Of a DNA stretch of 64,000 nt, positions 31,865 through 40,517 are shown one piece after another (the stretch's first letter is position 1; every line of letters starts with the position of its first letter). This stretch comes from Novosphingobium sp. PhB165 (GTDB lineage: Bacteria; Pseudomonadota; Alphaproteobacteria; Sphingomonadales; Sphingomonadaceae). Where the stretch lies: assembly GCF_004341845.1 (NCBI RefSeq), contig NZ_SLVB01000001.1, forward strand, positions 62,001 to 126,000, written 5' to 3'. A program made the position numbers and the translations under genes. The notes below the pieces were generated by a model. That model had not been told where the DNA came from. It did no database searches and worked only from the letters and a program-made list of their open reading frames with translations.

Positions 31865-31960
31865 ATGGTTAATTTCCGATTTTGGCGTTTTAGGTAAGAT
31901 ACTGGAAAATATAGGTAAATTTTCCTATGAAATATTGCTGAGATATTAACGCGGCGTTTA
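31865..31960 (-). promoter_or_regulatory. CtrA-like binding sites upstream of sciP
   Basis: ATGGTTAA (31865-31872) is the exact reverse of the CtrA half-site TTAACCAT. TTAA (31946-31949), seven bases, TTTA (31957-31960) is one base away from TTAA-N7-TTAA. Both lie in the AT-rich 240-base gap between sciP and the PilZ-like gene, which holds no other gene. The sites are visible; binding is inferred from the known control of sciP by CtrA in Caulobacter. Confidence 0.5.
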
Positions 31961-32020
31961 CCTCTCTTAATTACACTCCCGGATAGAGCGGATCCCCCCG
32001 ATCCGCATGGAGTTGTGAAC

Positions 32021-32287
32021 GTGTCCCCCGGGCTTTCCCCTTATGCGATCGCGCTTGCGCGCCACGTTTCGCCGGAAGGGTGCCAGCTCGTGGTAGAGCG
32101 GAATTTGCTCGAAAAGGGTGTGCGGCTGGTGCTGGCGCTGGCGGGGAATCCGCGGGCGACGGGAACCGTTCGCTGGGTCGTGGCCGACCGCGCGGGCTTT
32201 GCCTTCGACGCACCGATCGCCGCGGACCTGATGCGGATCATGCGGCTTGGCCCGCAGGGGCCGGGGCTGGAACTCCACCGCGCCTGA
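32021..32287 (+). CDS. Short PilZ-like protein
   Basis: The 88-residue protein begins at a GTG that follows GGAG by eight bases; a GTG six bases earlier has only two bases of spacing and was rejected. The segment SPEGCQLVVERNLLEKGVRL followed by VLALAGNPRATGTVRWVVAD matches the beta-barrel of PilZ domains, and GFAFD the final strand. The c-di-GMP-binding RxxxR and D/NxSxxG motifs are missing or degenerate, so nucleotide binding is doubtful. No operon partner is evident: the next gene is on the other strand 39 bases away. Confidence 0.6.
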   Translation: MSPGLSPYAIALARHVSPEGCQLVVERNLLEKGVRLVLALAGNPRATGTVRWVVADRAGFAFDAPIAADLMRIMRLGPQGPGLELHRA

Positions 32288-32326
32288 GCGCGCGCTTCAC
32301 AGCCTCCGGCCAATTGACGTTCCGGA

Positions 32327-33229
32327 TCAGCGCCGACGCGCGCGCATCCACAGGATCGACCAGTCGCCCTTGACCAGCCTTGCAGCCAGTCGCAGCCCGG
32401 CCCGACGGCAGGCGCGGCGCACGGCATCTTCCTGCGTTTCGAGCAGGCCCGCCAGCAGCAGGTGTCCGCCCGGTGCCATCGACTTGGCGAAATCGGGCGC
32501 CAGGCTGACGAGTGGCCCGGCGAGGATGTTCGCCATGATGAGGTCGTAAGGCCCGCGCGCGGCGAGCAGCGGGTTGTCCATGCCGTCGGCGATGGTCATG
32601 ACCAGTTCGCCCGAGCGACCGCCCAGTTTCATGCCGTTGGCATCGGCATTGTCGGCCACCACCGAGGCGCAGACCGCGTCGATATCGCTGGCCGTGGCGA
32701 GCGCGCGCGGCCAGAGCGTCATCGCCGCGAAGGCGAGCAGACCAGTGCCCGTGCCGATGTCCGCATGGTTGCGCACGATCACCCCCTGCGCCTTCATGTG
32801 GCTGAGCATTTCGAGGCAGCCGGCGGTCGTGGCGTGCTGGCCGGTGCCGAACGCCTGGCTGGCGGGGATCACGAAGTCGGTCACGCCGGGCTCGTCCAGC
32901 GGCGGATATTCGGGCGTGTGGACGTAGAAGCGACCCGCGCGGATCGGCTCCAGGCCTTCCTGGCTGGCAACCAGCCAGTCCGTTTCGGGCAGTTCCTCGA
33001 CGATGAATTCGGGCACGTCGCCGGTGAACAGCGCGGCGAGGGCGTCCTTGTCGGCCTTCTTCGGCTTATGGGCGAGCCACGCCTCCAGTTGCCAGTCGTC
33101 GGGCTTGTCCTCAGCAATTTCGCTGCCGGAAATGACGATATCTGGATCCCAGTCGAACGCGTCCTCATGGGCGATGAGCGCGCCCTCGACGACGGTGCGG
33201 GGGGCGAAGGCAGTGATTTTCCAACTCAC
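32327..33229 (-). CDS. prmA: Ribosomal protein L11 methyltransferase
   Basis: PrmA trimethylates ribosomal protein L11 using SAM. The 300 residues from the GTG (VSWKITAFAPRTVVEGALI) have the PrmA N-terminal domain (EELPETDWLVASQEGLEPI) and a Rossmann domain with FGTGQHATT, DIGTGTGLLAFAAM and MANILAGPL. The GTG overlaps the stop of the beta-lactamase gene (GTGA), so translation of prmA is probably coupled to it. The longer frame upstream of the GTG is inside that gene and shows no homology. Confidence 0.93.
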   Translation of the reverse strand: MSWKITAFAPRTVVEGALIAHEDAFDWDPDIVISGSEIAEDKPDDWQLEAWLAHKPKKADKDALAALFTGDVPEFIVEELPETDWLVASQEGLEPIRAGRFYVHTPEYPPLDEPGVTDFVIPASQAFGTGQHATTAGCLEMLSHMKAQGVIVRNHADIGTGTGLLAFAAMTLWPRALATASDIDAVCASVVADNADANGMKLGGRSGELVMTIADGMDNPLLAARGPYDLIMANILAGPLVSLAPDFAKSMAPGGHLLLAGLLETQEDAVRRACRRAGLRLAARLVKGDWSILWMRARRR

Positions 33230-34194
33230 GAATGCGTCTCCTTCGCTTCGGGAGCGGCCTCTTCGGCAAGGCGCTGGTCGAAGCGAGCGTGGGCTGCGGC
33301 TGCATATTTGCGGCACGCGGTGGGATCGACGAGCGGGGCCGTGCCCGCAAGGCGCGCGAAGAGATCGCTTGCGCCCGGATGCGGGGAGACCAGCAGGTCG
33401 CAGGGAAGTTCGGCGATTCGCGCATAGCCTTCGCGGACGGCGGCAATGCGCTCAGGGTGGTCGGTAAAGCGGTAGCTCTTGACAGAAATCGCGCTCACGC
33501 TGTCCGCATAGGCGATGGTCAGGCACTTGCCCGCATCGTCGCACGATCGCCAGGTCCAGCTGGTCGATCCGGCGGCATGGGCCGGGGTGGAATGGGCGGT
33601 GAGCGTGATGGTGCCAAGCGTCAGCTTCTCGCCATCGGTCAGGCGCCTGTCGACATGGACAGGCGGGAAGGCGTCAAGCTGGCCGAACTGCGGGTCGGCG
33701 GCATCGGCCTTGCCACTTTCCAGCACTTGCGCGGCGGCGGGCAGGGCGGCGACGCGCGCGCCGGTTTCACGCTGGAGCGCGCCGAGGGCGCCGGCATGGT
33801 CGAAATGCTCGTGCGTGGAGAGGATCCAGCGCACGTCCTTGGGGTTGAAGCCCGCCGCCTTGATATTGGCGAGAACCAGCGGCGCCGCTTCCGGCACGCC
33901 GCCGTCGATCAGCACATGGCCCTGTTTGCCCGTGATGAGAATGGCGGAGATCCCGCAAGTGCCGACGTACCAGCTATTGCCGAAAAGCCGTGCGGGCGGG
34001 GCGGGATAGGCCCAGCCGTCGTGGTCCTTGCAGGCGGCGACGAGTCGCGCTGCGTCGGTGCCGGCCGGAAGTGCTCCGGCATTGTTCGCGGTATTTGCGC
34101 TCGCCGTCTCCGGTGACGATGCCGCCGCGCCGGGAGAGGCGGAGCAGGCGGCCAGCAGCAAGGCCGGTGCGAGGATGTTCGGCAGGCGATTCAT
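33226..34194 (-). CDS. Subclass B3 metallo-beta-lactamase, putative lipoprotein
   Basis: The 322-residue protein has all six B3 metal ligands in order: STHEHFDHAG (His128, His130, Asp132, His133), His206 in HSTPAHAAGSTSW and His272 in SPHPGASD, the last being a strong B3 marker. It starts MNRLPNILAPALLLAACSAS with a lipobox ending at Cys17, so it may be anchored to the envelope. B3 enzymes bind two zinc ions and hydrolyse penicillins, cephalosporins and carbapenems, but related hydrolases exist in this fold. The gene overlaps prmA by four bases and is resident in the chromosome rather than on an obvious mobile element. Activity is inferred. Confidence 0.85.
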   Translation of the reverse strand: MNRLPNILAPALLLAACSASPGAAASSPETASANTANNAGALPAGTDAARLVAACKDHDGWAYPAPPARLFGNSWYVGTCGISAILITGKQGHVLIDGGVPEAAPLVLANIKAAGFNPKDVRWILSTHEHFDHAGALGALQRETGARVAALPAAAQVLESGKADAADPQFGQLDAFPPVHVDRRLTDGEKLTLGTITLTAHSTPAHAAGSTSWTWRSCDDAGKCLTIAYADSVSAISVKSYRFTDHPERIAAVREGYARIAELPCDLLVSPHPGASDLFARLAGTAPLVDPTACRKYAAAAHARFDQRLAEEAAPEAKETHS

Positions 34195-34430
34195 AAGCGT
34201 GCGCTTTAGACCGCGCCTGCGGCCAAGGCCAGTGGCAGGGGACCGGTGCTCCCGCACGTACAAGGCGATCGGGGCGGCTCGTCCGATGTGGCGGGCGAAA
34301 GGACGCTTGTGGGCGATGCATCCGCGTTGTGCGTCGCGGAACTTGCGCCAAGCCGTGATTTGTCTAAGGGGACTTCTCGACAGGGGCAGCCTCAGGGGCT
34401 GCTAAAAGGCAAAAAGGATTCGAAAGAGCC
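34195..34430. other. Divergent intergenic region between beta-lactamase and sdhC
   Basis: In 236 bases no gene is supported. A GCAGCC-TCAGG-GGCTGC hairpin (near 34384-34400) lies just ahead of the sdhC ribosome-binding area (GGATTCGAAAGAG). Promoters for both directions must lie here, but no pair of -35/-10 boxes stands out. I saw no BlaI-type operator. Confidence 0.4.
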
Positions 34431-34826
34431 ATGGCCAAAGACGGCACCAGGAACCGTCCGCTTTCGCCCCATCTCGAGATCTGGCGTTGGGGCCCTCACA
34501 TGTTCGTCTCGATTCTGCACCGCGTGACGGGCGATGGCATGGCATTCGCCGGCCTCGGCCTGCTGCTGTGGTGGCTGGGGGCGCTGGCCAGCGGTCCCGC
34601 GGCTTACGCGCAGTTCGCCAAGTGCATGACGTCGATTCCGGGCTATGTCGTGCTCATCGGCGTCTCCTGGGCCTTCTTCACGCACATGATGAGCGGCCTG
34701 CGCCACTTCGTGCTCGATATCGGCGCCGGCTTCGAACTGAAGGCCAACCGGACCTTCTCGATCCTTGCCCCGGTCATGGGTGTGCTCGTCACGGTCGCCT
34801 TCTGGGCGCTCCTGCTGCTTCGCTGA
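34431..34826 (+). CDS. sdhC: Succinate dehydrogenase cytochrome b556 subunit
   Basis: SdhC anchors complex II and helps bind heme b and ubiquinone. The 131 residues show RPLSPHLEIWRWGPHM, SILHRVTGDGMAF and HMMSGLRHFVLDIG, with the heme-ligand histidine in the last, and three transmembrane helices. It begins the sdhCDA operon. The motifs are characteristic of the mitochondrial/alphaproteobacterial type. Confidence 0.96.
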   Translation: MAKDGTRNRPLSPHLEIWRWGPHMFVSILHRVTGDGMAFAGLGLLLWWLGALASGPAAYAQFAKCMTSIPGYVVLIGVSWAFFTHMMSGLRHFVLDIGAGFELKANRTFSILAPVMGVLVTVAFWALLLLR

Positions 34827-34836
34827 GGAACGGAAC

Positions 34837-35223
34837 ATGGGTAACGGAACTTCCATCGGCCGCGTTCGCGGCCTCGGCGCGGCCAAGACTGGCGTTCATC
34901 ACTGGCTGCTGCAGCGCTTCACCGCGATCGGCAACCTGCTGACCGGCATCTTCCTCGCCGTCTCGCTCGTGCTCCTGCCGGACCTCAGCTACGCCTCGGT
35001 TGCCGAGTGGCTGGCCCGCCCGGTTCCGGCCGTGGCGATGATCCTGCTGGTCGTCACGACCTTCTGGCACGCACGCCTCGGCCTGCAAGTGCTGGTCGAA
35101 GACTACGTGCATGAGCACGCCAACAAGTTCGCCTGCATCGTGGCGCTGAACCTTGCTGCCTGCGGCGGCATCGCCTTCGGCGTCTTCTGCGTCATTCGCC
35201 TCGCGCTGGGAGCCCACGCCTAA
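34837..35223 (+). CDS. sdhD: Succinate dehydrogenase hydrophobic membrane anchor subunit
   Basis: The second complex II anchor, 128 residues. The start [20 protein letters not shown] follows GAGGAAC by five bases. It has three helices ([58 protein letters not shown]). The [20 protein letters not shown] segment, with its heme/quinone histidine and Asp-Tyr pair, is typical. The stop overlaps the sdhA start (TAATG), so the subunits are translationally coupled. Confidence 0.96.
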   Translation: MGNGTSIGRVRGLGAAKTGVHHWLLQRFTAIGNLLTGIFLAVSLVLLPDLSYASVAEWLARPVPAVAMILLVVTTFWHARLGLQVLVEDYVHEHANKFACIVALNLAACGGIAFGVFCVIRLALGAHA

Positions 35224-37031
35224 TGTCCGGCCCTGCCTACAAGATCATCGATCACACCTATGACACCGTCGTCGTCGGCGCCGGTGGTTCGGGTCTGCGC
35301 GCCACGATGGGTTCGGCGGAAGCCGGCCTGCGCACCGCGTGCATCACCAAGGTGTTCCCCACCCGCTCGCACACCGTTGCGGCGCAGGGCGGCATCGCCG
35401 CCTCGCTCAAGAACAACACGCCGGACCACTGGACCTGGCACATGTACGACACCGTCAAGGGTTCGGACTGGCTGGGCGACCAGGACGCCATCGAATACAT
35501 GGTGCGCGAAGCCCCGGCAGCGGTCTACGAGCTGGAGCACGCCGGCGTGCCCTTCAGCCGCAATGCCGACGGCACGATCTACCAGCGCCCGTTCGGCGGC
35601 CACATGCAGAACATGGGCGAAGGCCCGCCGGTGCAGCGCACTTGCGCCGCCGCGGACCGTACCGGCCACGCCATGCTGCACGCGCTCTACCAGCAGTCGC
35701 TGAAGTACGACGCGGACTTCTTCATCGAATACTTCGCGATCGACCTTATCATGGACGGCGGCAAGTGCGTCGGCGTGATCGCGCTGTGCATGGATGACGG
35801 CTCGATCCACCGCTTCCGCTCGCAGGCCGTCGTGCTCGCGACCGGCGGCTATGGCCGCAGCTACTTCACCGCCACGTCGGCCCATACCTGCACCGGCGAC
35901 GGCGGCGGCATGGTGCTGCGCGCGGGCCTGCCGCTTCAGGACATGGAATTCGTGCAGTTCCACCCGACCGGCATCTACGGCGCAGGCGTGCTCATCACCG
36001 AAGGCGCGCGCGGCGAGGGCGGCTACCTCACCAACTCCGAAGGCGAGCGCTTCATGGAGCGCTATGCACCGTCGGCAAAGGACCTCGCCTCGCGCGACGT
36101 CGTCTCGCGTTCGATGGCGCTGGAAATCCGTGAAGGCCGCGGCGTCGGCCCGAACAAGGACCACATCTACCTGCACCTCGATCACATCGATCCCAAGGTG
36201 CTGGCAGAGCGTCTTCCCGGCATCACCGAAAGCGGCAAGATCTTCGCGGGCGTCGATCTTACCCGCCAGCCGCTGCCGGTCGTCCCGACCGTCCACTACA
36301 ACATGGGCGGCATTCCGACGAACTATCACGGCGAAGTCGTCACCATCGGTGCCGATGGCAATCCCGAAACCGTGGTTCCCGGCCTCTTTGCGGTCGGTGA
36401 AGCGGCCTGCGTTTCGGTCCACGGCGCCAACCGCCTCGGCTCGAACTCGCTGATCGACCTCGTGGTCTTCGGCCGCGCAACCGGTCACCGCCTGAAGGAA
36501 CTGGTCAAGCCCGGCGCCAATCAGGACGAACTGCCCAAGGATTCGGCAGACCTCGCGCTCGGCCGCCTCGATCACTTCCGCCATGCCAACGGCAGCACGC
36601 CGACGGCCGAGATTCGTACGGAAATGCAGCGCAACATGTCGGCCCACGCCGCCGTGTTCCGCACCGACGAACTCATGGTCGAGGGCAAGGCGGCAATCGC
36701 CAAGACCTACGAGAAGATGCAGGACATCAAGGTCACCGACCGCGGCCTGATCTGGAACTCGGATCTGGTCGAGACGATGGAGCTGGACAACCTGATCTCG
36801 CAGGCCACCGTCACGCTGCACGGCGCCCAGGCGCGTCAGGAAAGCCGCGGCGCCCATGCGCACGAAGACTTCCCCAACCGCGACGACGCGAACTGGATGA
36901 AGCACACCGTGGGCTGGTTCAACGGCTGGGGCGGCAAGGGCGGCGAAGTCCGTCTCGATTACCGCCCGGTCCACGAATATACGCTGACCGACGACGTCGA
37001 GTACATCAAGCCCAAGGCCCGCGTGTACTGA
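35223..37031 (+). CDS. sdhA: Succinate dehydrogenase flavoprotein subunit
   Basis: SdhA oxidises succinate to fumarate in the TCA cycle. The 602 residues have the FAD loop [12 protein letters not shown] (from 16), the covalent-FAD histidine in [11 protein letters not shown] (His50), [40 protein letters not shown] and the substrate-binding [11 protein letters not shown] and [12 protein letters not shown]. It is followed by a strong terminator, so the transcript appears to end here; the iron-sulfur subunit gene sdhB is not in this window. Confidence 0.97.
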   Translation: MSGPAYKIIDHTYDTVVVGAGGSGLRATMGSAEAGLRTACITKVFPTRSHTVAAQGGIAASLKNNTPDHWTWHMYDTVKGSDWLGDQDAIEYMVREAPAAVYELEHAGVPFSRNADGTIYQRPFGGHMQNMGEGPPVQRTCAAADRTGHAMLHALYQQSLKYDADFFIEYFAIDLIMDGGKCVGVIALCMDDGSIHRFRSQAVVLATGGYGRSYFTATSAHTCTGDGGGMVLRAGLPLQDMEFVQFHPTGIYGAGVLITEGARGEGGYLTNSEGERFMERYAPSAKDLASRDVVSRSMALEIREGRGVGPNKDHIYLHLDHIDPKVLAERLPGITESGKIFAGVDLTRQPLPVVPTVHYNMGGIPTNYHGEVVTIGADGNPETVVPGLFAVGEAACVSVHGANRLGSNSLIDLVVFGRATGHRLKELVKPGANQDELPKDSADLALGRLDHFRHANGSTPTAEIRTEMQRNMSAHAAVFRTDELMVEGKAAIAKTYEKMQDIKVTDRGLIWNSDLVETMELDNLISQATVTLHGAQARQESRGAHAHEDFPNRDDANWMKHTVGWFNGWGGKGGEVRLDYRPVHEYTLTDDVEYIKPKARVY

Positions 37032-37068
37032 TCGACGCGCCGGCAACGGGCCGGTAAATCGATAACGA

Positions 37069-37113
37069 AAAATGGCGGCGCTCCGGACAACCGGGGCGCC
37101 GCCATTTTCATTT
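37069..37113 (+). terminator. Intrinsic terminator after sdhA
   Basis: AAAATGGCGGCGCTCCGG and CCGGGGCGCCGCCATTTT form an 18-position stem with one mismatch around ACAA, followed by CATTT. It is one of the strongest hairpins in the window. Confidence 0.9.
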
Positions 37114-37226
37114 GATTGGCTATTCGGCCAATCATTTGCCCCGACATCTGCCCAACTATTTGCATTGCAACCGAATCCACTCCGTCGCATTACTTGTGCG
37201 ACATCGCGGGAACAGGAGTCGATTGC

Positions 37227-37817
37227 ATGACGACCTCACACACCGACCCGAATGCCTTCACCGATCCGCTGGCCCCTCCCTTTCTCGGTTCCCCGCCGCT
37301 CGGCTGGGGCTGGGTCCTGGCCTATGGCGTGCTGCTCATCCTCGTTGCGGTCGTCGTCATCGCCAATCCTCTGGTAGCGAGCTTTGCAACCGGGTTCCTG
37401 CTGGGCATCGTGCTCTGCGTCTACGGCGTCGCGGCGATTGCCGCCGGTGTCCATTCGATGTCGCGCCGCGCGCGCTGGACGGAGATCCTGCTGGGCGCGA
37501 TCGGCCTGATTGCCGGGCTCTACGTGCTGTTCAACCCTGTGGCCGGCGCGCTCACGGTGGTCTGGGCGATCGGTGCATGGCTGCTGATTTCCGGCGGGTT
37601 CGAGATCGCGTTTGCGCTCAAGGCCCGTCACGACAAGGCTTGGCGGCTGTTCCTCGGCGCGCTGGATGTGGTGCTGGGCGTGCTGTTGTTAACCTCCAAC
37701 CCAAGGACGGCCATCGGCTTTCTGGCGATCATGGTGGCGATCAGCTTCTTCATGCGCGGGATATTCATGATCGCCGTCGCTCTGGGCCTGCGCAGGCTGG
37801 GCAAGGCGGTAGGGTGA
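37227..37817 (+). CDS. HdeD-family membrane protein
   Basis: The 196-residue protein from MTTSHTDPNAFTD has six hydrophobic segments in pairs (GWVLAYGVLLILVAVVVIAN, GFLLGIVLCVYGVAAIAAGV, ILLGAIGLIAGLYVLFNPV and so on), the short repeat-like topology of DUF308/HdeD. HdeD proteins are linked to acid tolerance in enterics, but the mechanism is not known. AGGAG lies eight bases before the ATG. It is followed at 26 bases by a DUF202 gene on the same strand, probably co-transcribed. Confidence 0.85.
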   Translation: MTTSHTDPNAFTDPLAPPFLGSPPLGWGWVLAYGVLLILVAVVVIANPLVASFATGFLLGIVLCVYGVAAIAAGVHSMSRRARWTEILLGAIGLIAGLYVLFNPVAGALTVVWAIGAWLLISGGFEIAFALKARHDKAWRLFLGALDVVLGVLLLTSNPRTAIGFLAIMVAISFFMRGIFMIAVALGLRRLGKAVG

Positions 37818-37843
37818 TCGGGTTCCGGTAGCGGAGATCGACG

Positions 37844-38275
37844 ATGACCGAGCGGCCCGAAGGCAAACTCGCCGGCGAAATCGTCGAGGACGCGCACAAG
37901 GTCGCCCGCAACGTCGAAAAGCAGACGGACACGGCGGACCGGCGAACGGTGCTTGCCGCCGACCGCACAATCCTCGCGGCCGAGAGGACTTATGCCGCCT
38001 GGGTGCGCACCGGCCTCGGCGCTCTCGCGTCGGGGATCGGCGCGCGCGCCTTGCTGCAAGGGGTGGTGAGTGAATGGCTGGTACTGACCACCACCGTCGC
38101 CCTGCTGCTCTTCTCCGAATTCTGCTTCATCGCCGGCATCTGGCGCGAGCTTCGGCCGATGACGCCGGCACCTGAGAGCGACACGCCGCGTCTGCCAGCG
38201 GCGTTGCTGGTCGGCTTCAACGGGTTTCTGGTCGTGCTGGGAATCGCCGTGATCGTGGGCATCCTTTCCAAGTAG
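37844..38275 (+). CDS. DUF202 (YidH-like) membrane protein
   Basis: The 143-residue protein begins with a charged stretch (MTERPEGKLAGEIVEDAHKV) followed by LAADRTILAAERTYAAWVRT, the DUF202 signature, and three transmembrane helices (GLGALASGIGARALL, LVLTTTVALLLFSEFCFIAG, ALLVGFNGFLVVLGIAVIVG). Its function is unknown. GGAG precedes the ATG. It is grouped with HdeD and upstream of the BlaI operator. Confidence 0.85.
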   Translation: MTERPEGKLAGEIVEDAHKVARNVEKQTDTADRRTVLAADRTILAAERTYAAWVRTGLGALASGIGARALLQGVVSEWLVLTTTVALLLFSEFCFIAGIWRELRPMTPAPESDTPRLPAALLVGFNGFLVVLGIAVIVGILSK

Positions 38276-38315
38276 TCGGGGAGGCGCTCCCGCCCGCCGT
38301 TCATCTGGCGTTCAT

Positions 38316-38347
38316 GTTTACAAACGTAGTCGATTACGTGTGTAAAC
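38316..38347 (+). promoter_or_regulatory. BlaI-type operator before the blaI/blaR1-like operon
   Basis: GTTTACAAACGTA (38316-38328) and TACGTGTGTAAAC (38335-38347) are inverted with one mismatch around GTCGAT. TTTACA/TGTAAA half-sites are the kind bound by BlaI/MecI/CopY repressors. The dyad ends one base before an ATG and 13 bases before the preferred GTG of the regulator, so autoregulation is very likely. Confidence 0.75.
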
Positions 38348-38360
38348 GATGGAGAGCGAC

Positions 38361-38762
38361 GTGGCCGAAGAGCCCGACACCCCTAACGAGAACTCTCCCG
38401 AGCGGATCTCGGATGCCGAACATGCGGTGATGGAAGCCTTGTGGGAGCGCAGCCCGATCACCGCCGCCGACGTGTGCGAGCGGGTCTGCGGGCCGCGCGG
38501 GTGGAGCCTCGCCACGGTCAAGACCCTGCTCTCCCGCCTCGTCGCCAAGCAGGCCGTCGCCACCGAGCCTGACGGCAAACGCTTCCTCTATTCGCCCAGG
38601 ATCGCCCGCGAGGCCTATGTCGGCACCGAGAGCCGTCGTCTGGTCGACCGCCTGTTCGGCGGCCGCGCCGCGCCGCTTTTCGCGCATCTTGCCGAAGCGG
38701 ACGCCTTGACCGAAGATGACATCGCCGAAATCGAGGCCCTCCTGAAGGAGCTCAGGTCATGA
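38361..38762 (+). CDS. BlaI/MecI/CopY-family transcriptional repressor
   Basis: The 133-residue protein has the winged helix-turn-helix of the family: ERISDAEHAVMEALWERSPI, TAADVCERVCGPRGWSLATV, KTLLSRLVAKQAVATEPDGK and RFLYSPRIAREAYV. It ends with a helical dimer part (LTEDDIAEIEALLKELRS). The GTG at 38361 follows GGAGAG; an in-frame ATG at 38349 without a Shine-Dalgarno motif would add MESD. The stop overlaps the M56 gene by ATGA. The repressor is predicted to be cleaved or released when the M56 protease is activated. Confidence 0.88.
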   Translation: MAEEPDTPNENSPERISDAEHAVMEALWERSPITAADVCERVCGPRGWSLATVKTLLSRLVAKQAVATEPDGKRFLYSPRIAREAYVGTESRRLVDRLFGGRAAPLFAHLAEADALTEDDIAEIEALLKELRS

Positions 38763-40501
38763 TCGCATGGCTTGCCGATACGCTTGTGATGACCGGCGCG
38801 CTGATGGCGCTGATCCTGCTGGTCCGCCGCCCGGTGGCGCGCCTGTTCGGCCCGATGGCCGCCTATGCGCTCTGGGCCCTGCCGATGATCCGGCTGGTCC
38901 TGCCCCCGCTGTCGCTGCCGCGCGGGCTGATTCCGCAGCTTTCGTTGGGCGTGGAGCCGATCACGGCTGCTGCGGTGCCGGTTGAGGCCCCGATGGCTTC
39001 GGTTCCGGTCGATACGGTGATGGACATGCCGCAGGCGACCTCCGCCGCTGAGCCGGCCGCGACCGATCTCGGCACCCATCTTGCCGCGACTCCGGTCGCC
39101 GATCCGGGCCTCTTTGCACATGTGCCGTGGACCGCGCTGCTGCTGACCGTGTGGCTGGGCGGGGCTGCCGTATTCCTGGCCTGGCGGATCTGGAACTATC
39201 GCCTGATGCGCCGCGAGATCCTGGCCGAGGCGCGCCTTGTGGCCCGTTCGGGCGACGTGCGCATCATCGAGAGCCCGGCAGCGGGCGCGCCGCTGGCGTT
39301 CGGCGTCTTCGAAAAGCTGGTCGCGCTGCCGCAGGGCTTCCTTGCGAGCGTCGACTCGGAATCGTCCGATTTCGCCATCGCGCACGAACTGGAGCATCAT
39401 GCCGGCAATGACCTGCTGGCGATCATGGCGCTTCAGCCGCTGTTCGCGCTGCACTGGTTCAATCCGCTTGGCTGGGCGGCGTGGCGCGCGCTGCGGGCGG
39501 ATCAGGAAGCGGCGTGCGATGCCCGCGTCATGGCGGGGTGCGGACGCGAGATGCGGGCGCGCTATGGCCGCCTGATCGCCAGCTTTGCGGCGGCCACGCG
39601 GCTGTCACTGGCCGCGCCGATGGCGGGAACGCTGTCAGGCGAAAAGCCGATTATCCAGCGCTTGAAGGCACTGGGCCGGGCCGAAGTCTCGCCCGCGCGC
39701 AAGGTTGCCGCACGCAGTCTCTTCGCGCTCGCCGTGGTTTCGGTGCCGTTCACGGCTACCGTCACTTACGCCGCGATGGAAGCGCCGGAAGTGCCGGAAG
39801 TCCCCGCCGTGCCGGAGGCTCCCGTGCCGCCGGAACCTGCGGCGCCGTCGATCCGTGCGGTTGATCCCGATGTGCCCGATGTTCCCAATGCGCCCGATGC
39901 ACCGGCCATACCTGCAAGTCCGGCGCCTGCACCCGCCGTTGGTGCGATGACCGCCGCTGCGCCGATGGCACCGCCGGTACCGCCGACGCCGCCTGTTCCC
40001 CCCGCCGTTTCGCTGCGGGACAGCATCAGCCGCGATGTCGAGACCACCGTGACGAACGCAATGCGCAACGTGCCGGAGGTCCGCCAGACGGTATCGTCCG
40101 ATGGCAAAGTCCAGGTCATCCACATCGTGCGCCGGGACGGGAACGGCCAGACGCGGATCGAAAGGAAAATGACGATCGACAGCCGCTGTCCGGCCGACAG
40201 CCGACGCGCTCAGGCGCAGGTCGGGCAGGGCGCCACGGTGACGTCGACGGTCATCTGCACCGGCGCGCCGAAGCACACGGCCGACGCGGCCGTGCAGGCC
40301 ATCGCCAAGGCCCGCGCTGCGGTGGCCGCGAACCAGAGGCTCGATGCCGCGACGCGCACCGAAATCCTCGCCGATCTCGATGCGGAAATGATCGAGACCC
40401 GTGCCGACGTGGAGCGCGACCGTGCCGAGGCCGAGCGGGATCGGGCCGAAGCCGAACGCGATCGTGCGGAGGCCTATCGCGAACGCAACACCAACTGGTG
40501 A
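38759..40501 (+). CDS. M56-family (BlaR1/MecR1-type) membrane metallopeptidase
   Basis: The 580-residue protein has N-terminal helices (about 5-25, 33-50), a helix near 123-145, then a cytoplasmic zinc-protease domain with AIAHELEHHAGND (His209, Glu210, His213) and EAACDARVMAG, and a helix near 320-340. After that comes a Pro/Val-rich linker (PEVPEVPAVPEAPVPPEPAA and similar, about 345-425), a small globular part with CPADSRRAQ and VICTGAPK, and three ERDRAEA repeats at the end. The penicillin-binding sensor domain of BlaR1 is absent, so the inducer is unknown. The start overlaps the repressor stop. Confidence 0.85.
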   Translation: MIAWLADTLVMTGALMALILLVRRPVARLFGPMAAYALWALPMIRLVLPPLSLPRGLIPQLSLGVEPITAAAVPVEAPMASVPVDTVMDMPQATSAAEPAATDLGTHLAATPVADPGLFAHVPWTALLLTVWLGGAAVFLAWRIWNYRLMRREILAEARLVARSGDVRIIESPAAGAPLAFGVFEKLVALPQGFLASVDSESSDFAIAHELEHHAGNDLLAIMALQPLFALHWFNPLGWAAWRALRADQEAACDARVMAGCGREMRARYGRLIASFAAATRLSLAAPMAGTLSGEKPIIQRLKALGRAEVSPARKVAARSLFALAVVSVPFTATVTYAAMEAPEVPEVPAVPEAPVPPEPAAPSIRAVDPDVPDVPNAPDAPAIPASPAPAPAVGAMTAAAPMAPPVPPTPPVPPAVSLRDSISRDVETTVTNAMRNVPEVRQTVSSDGKVQVIHIVRRDGNGQTRIERKMTIDSRCPADSRRAQAQVGQGATVTSTVICTGAPKHTADAAVQAIAKARAAVAANQRLDAATRTEILADLDAEMIETRADVERDRAEAERDRAEAERDRAEAYRERNTNW

Positions 40502-40517
40502 GGGGGACGCTCCCGGC

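Noticed and set aside
34195..34430. A BlaI-type operator in front of the metallo-beta-lactamase
   Set aside because: No TTTACA/TGTAAA dyad like that at 38316-38347 occurs in this gap.
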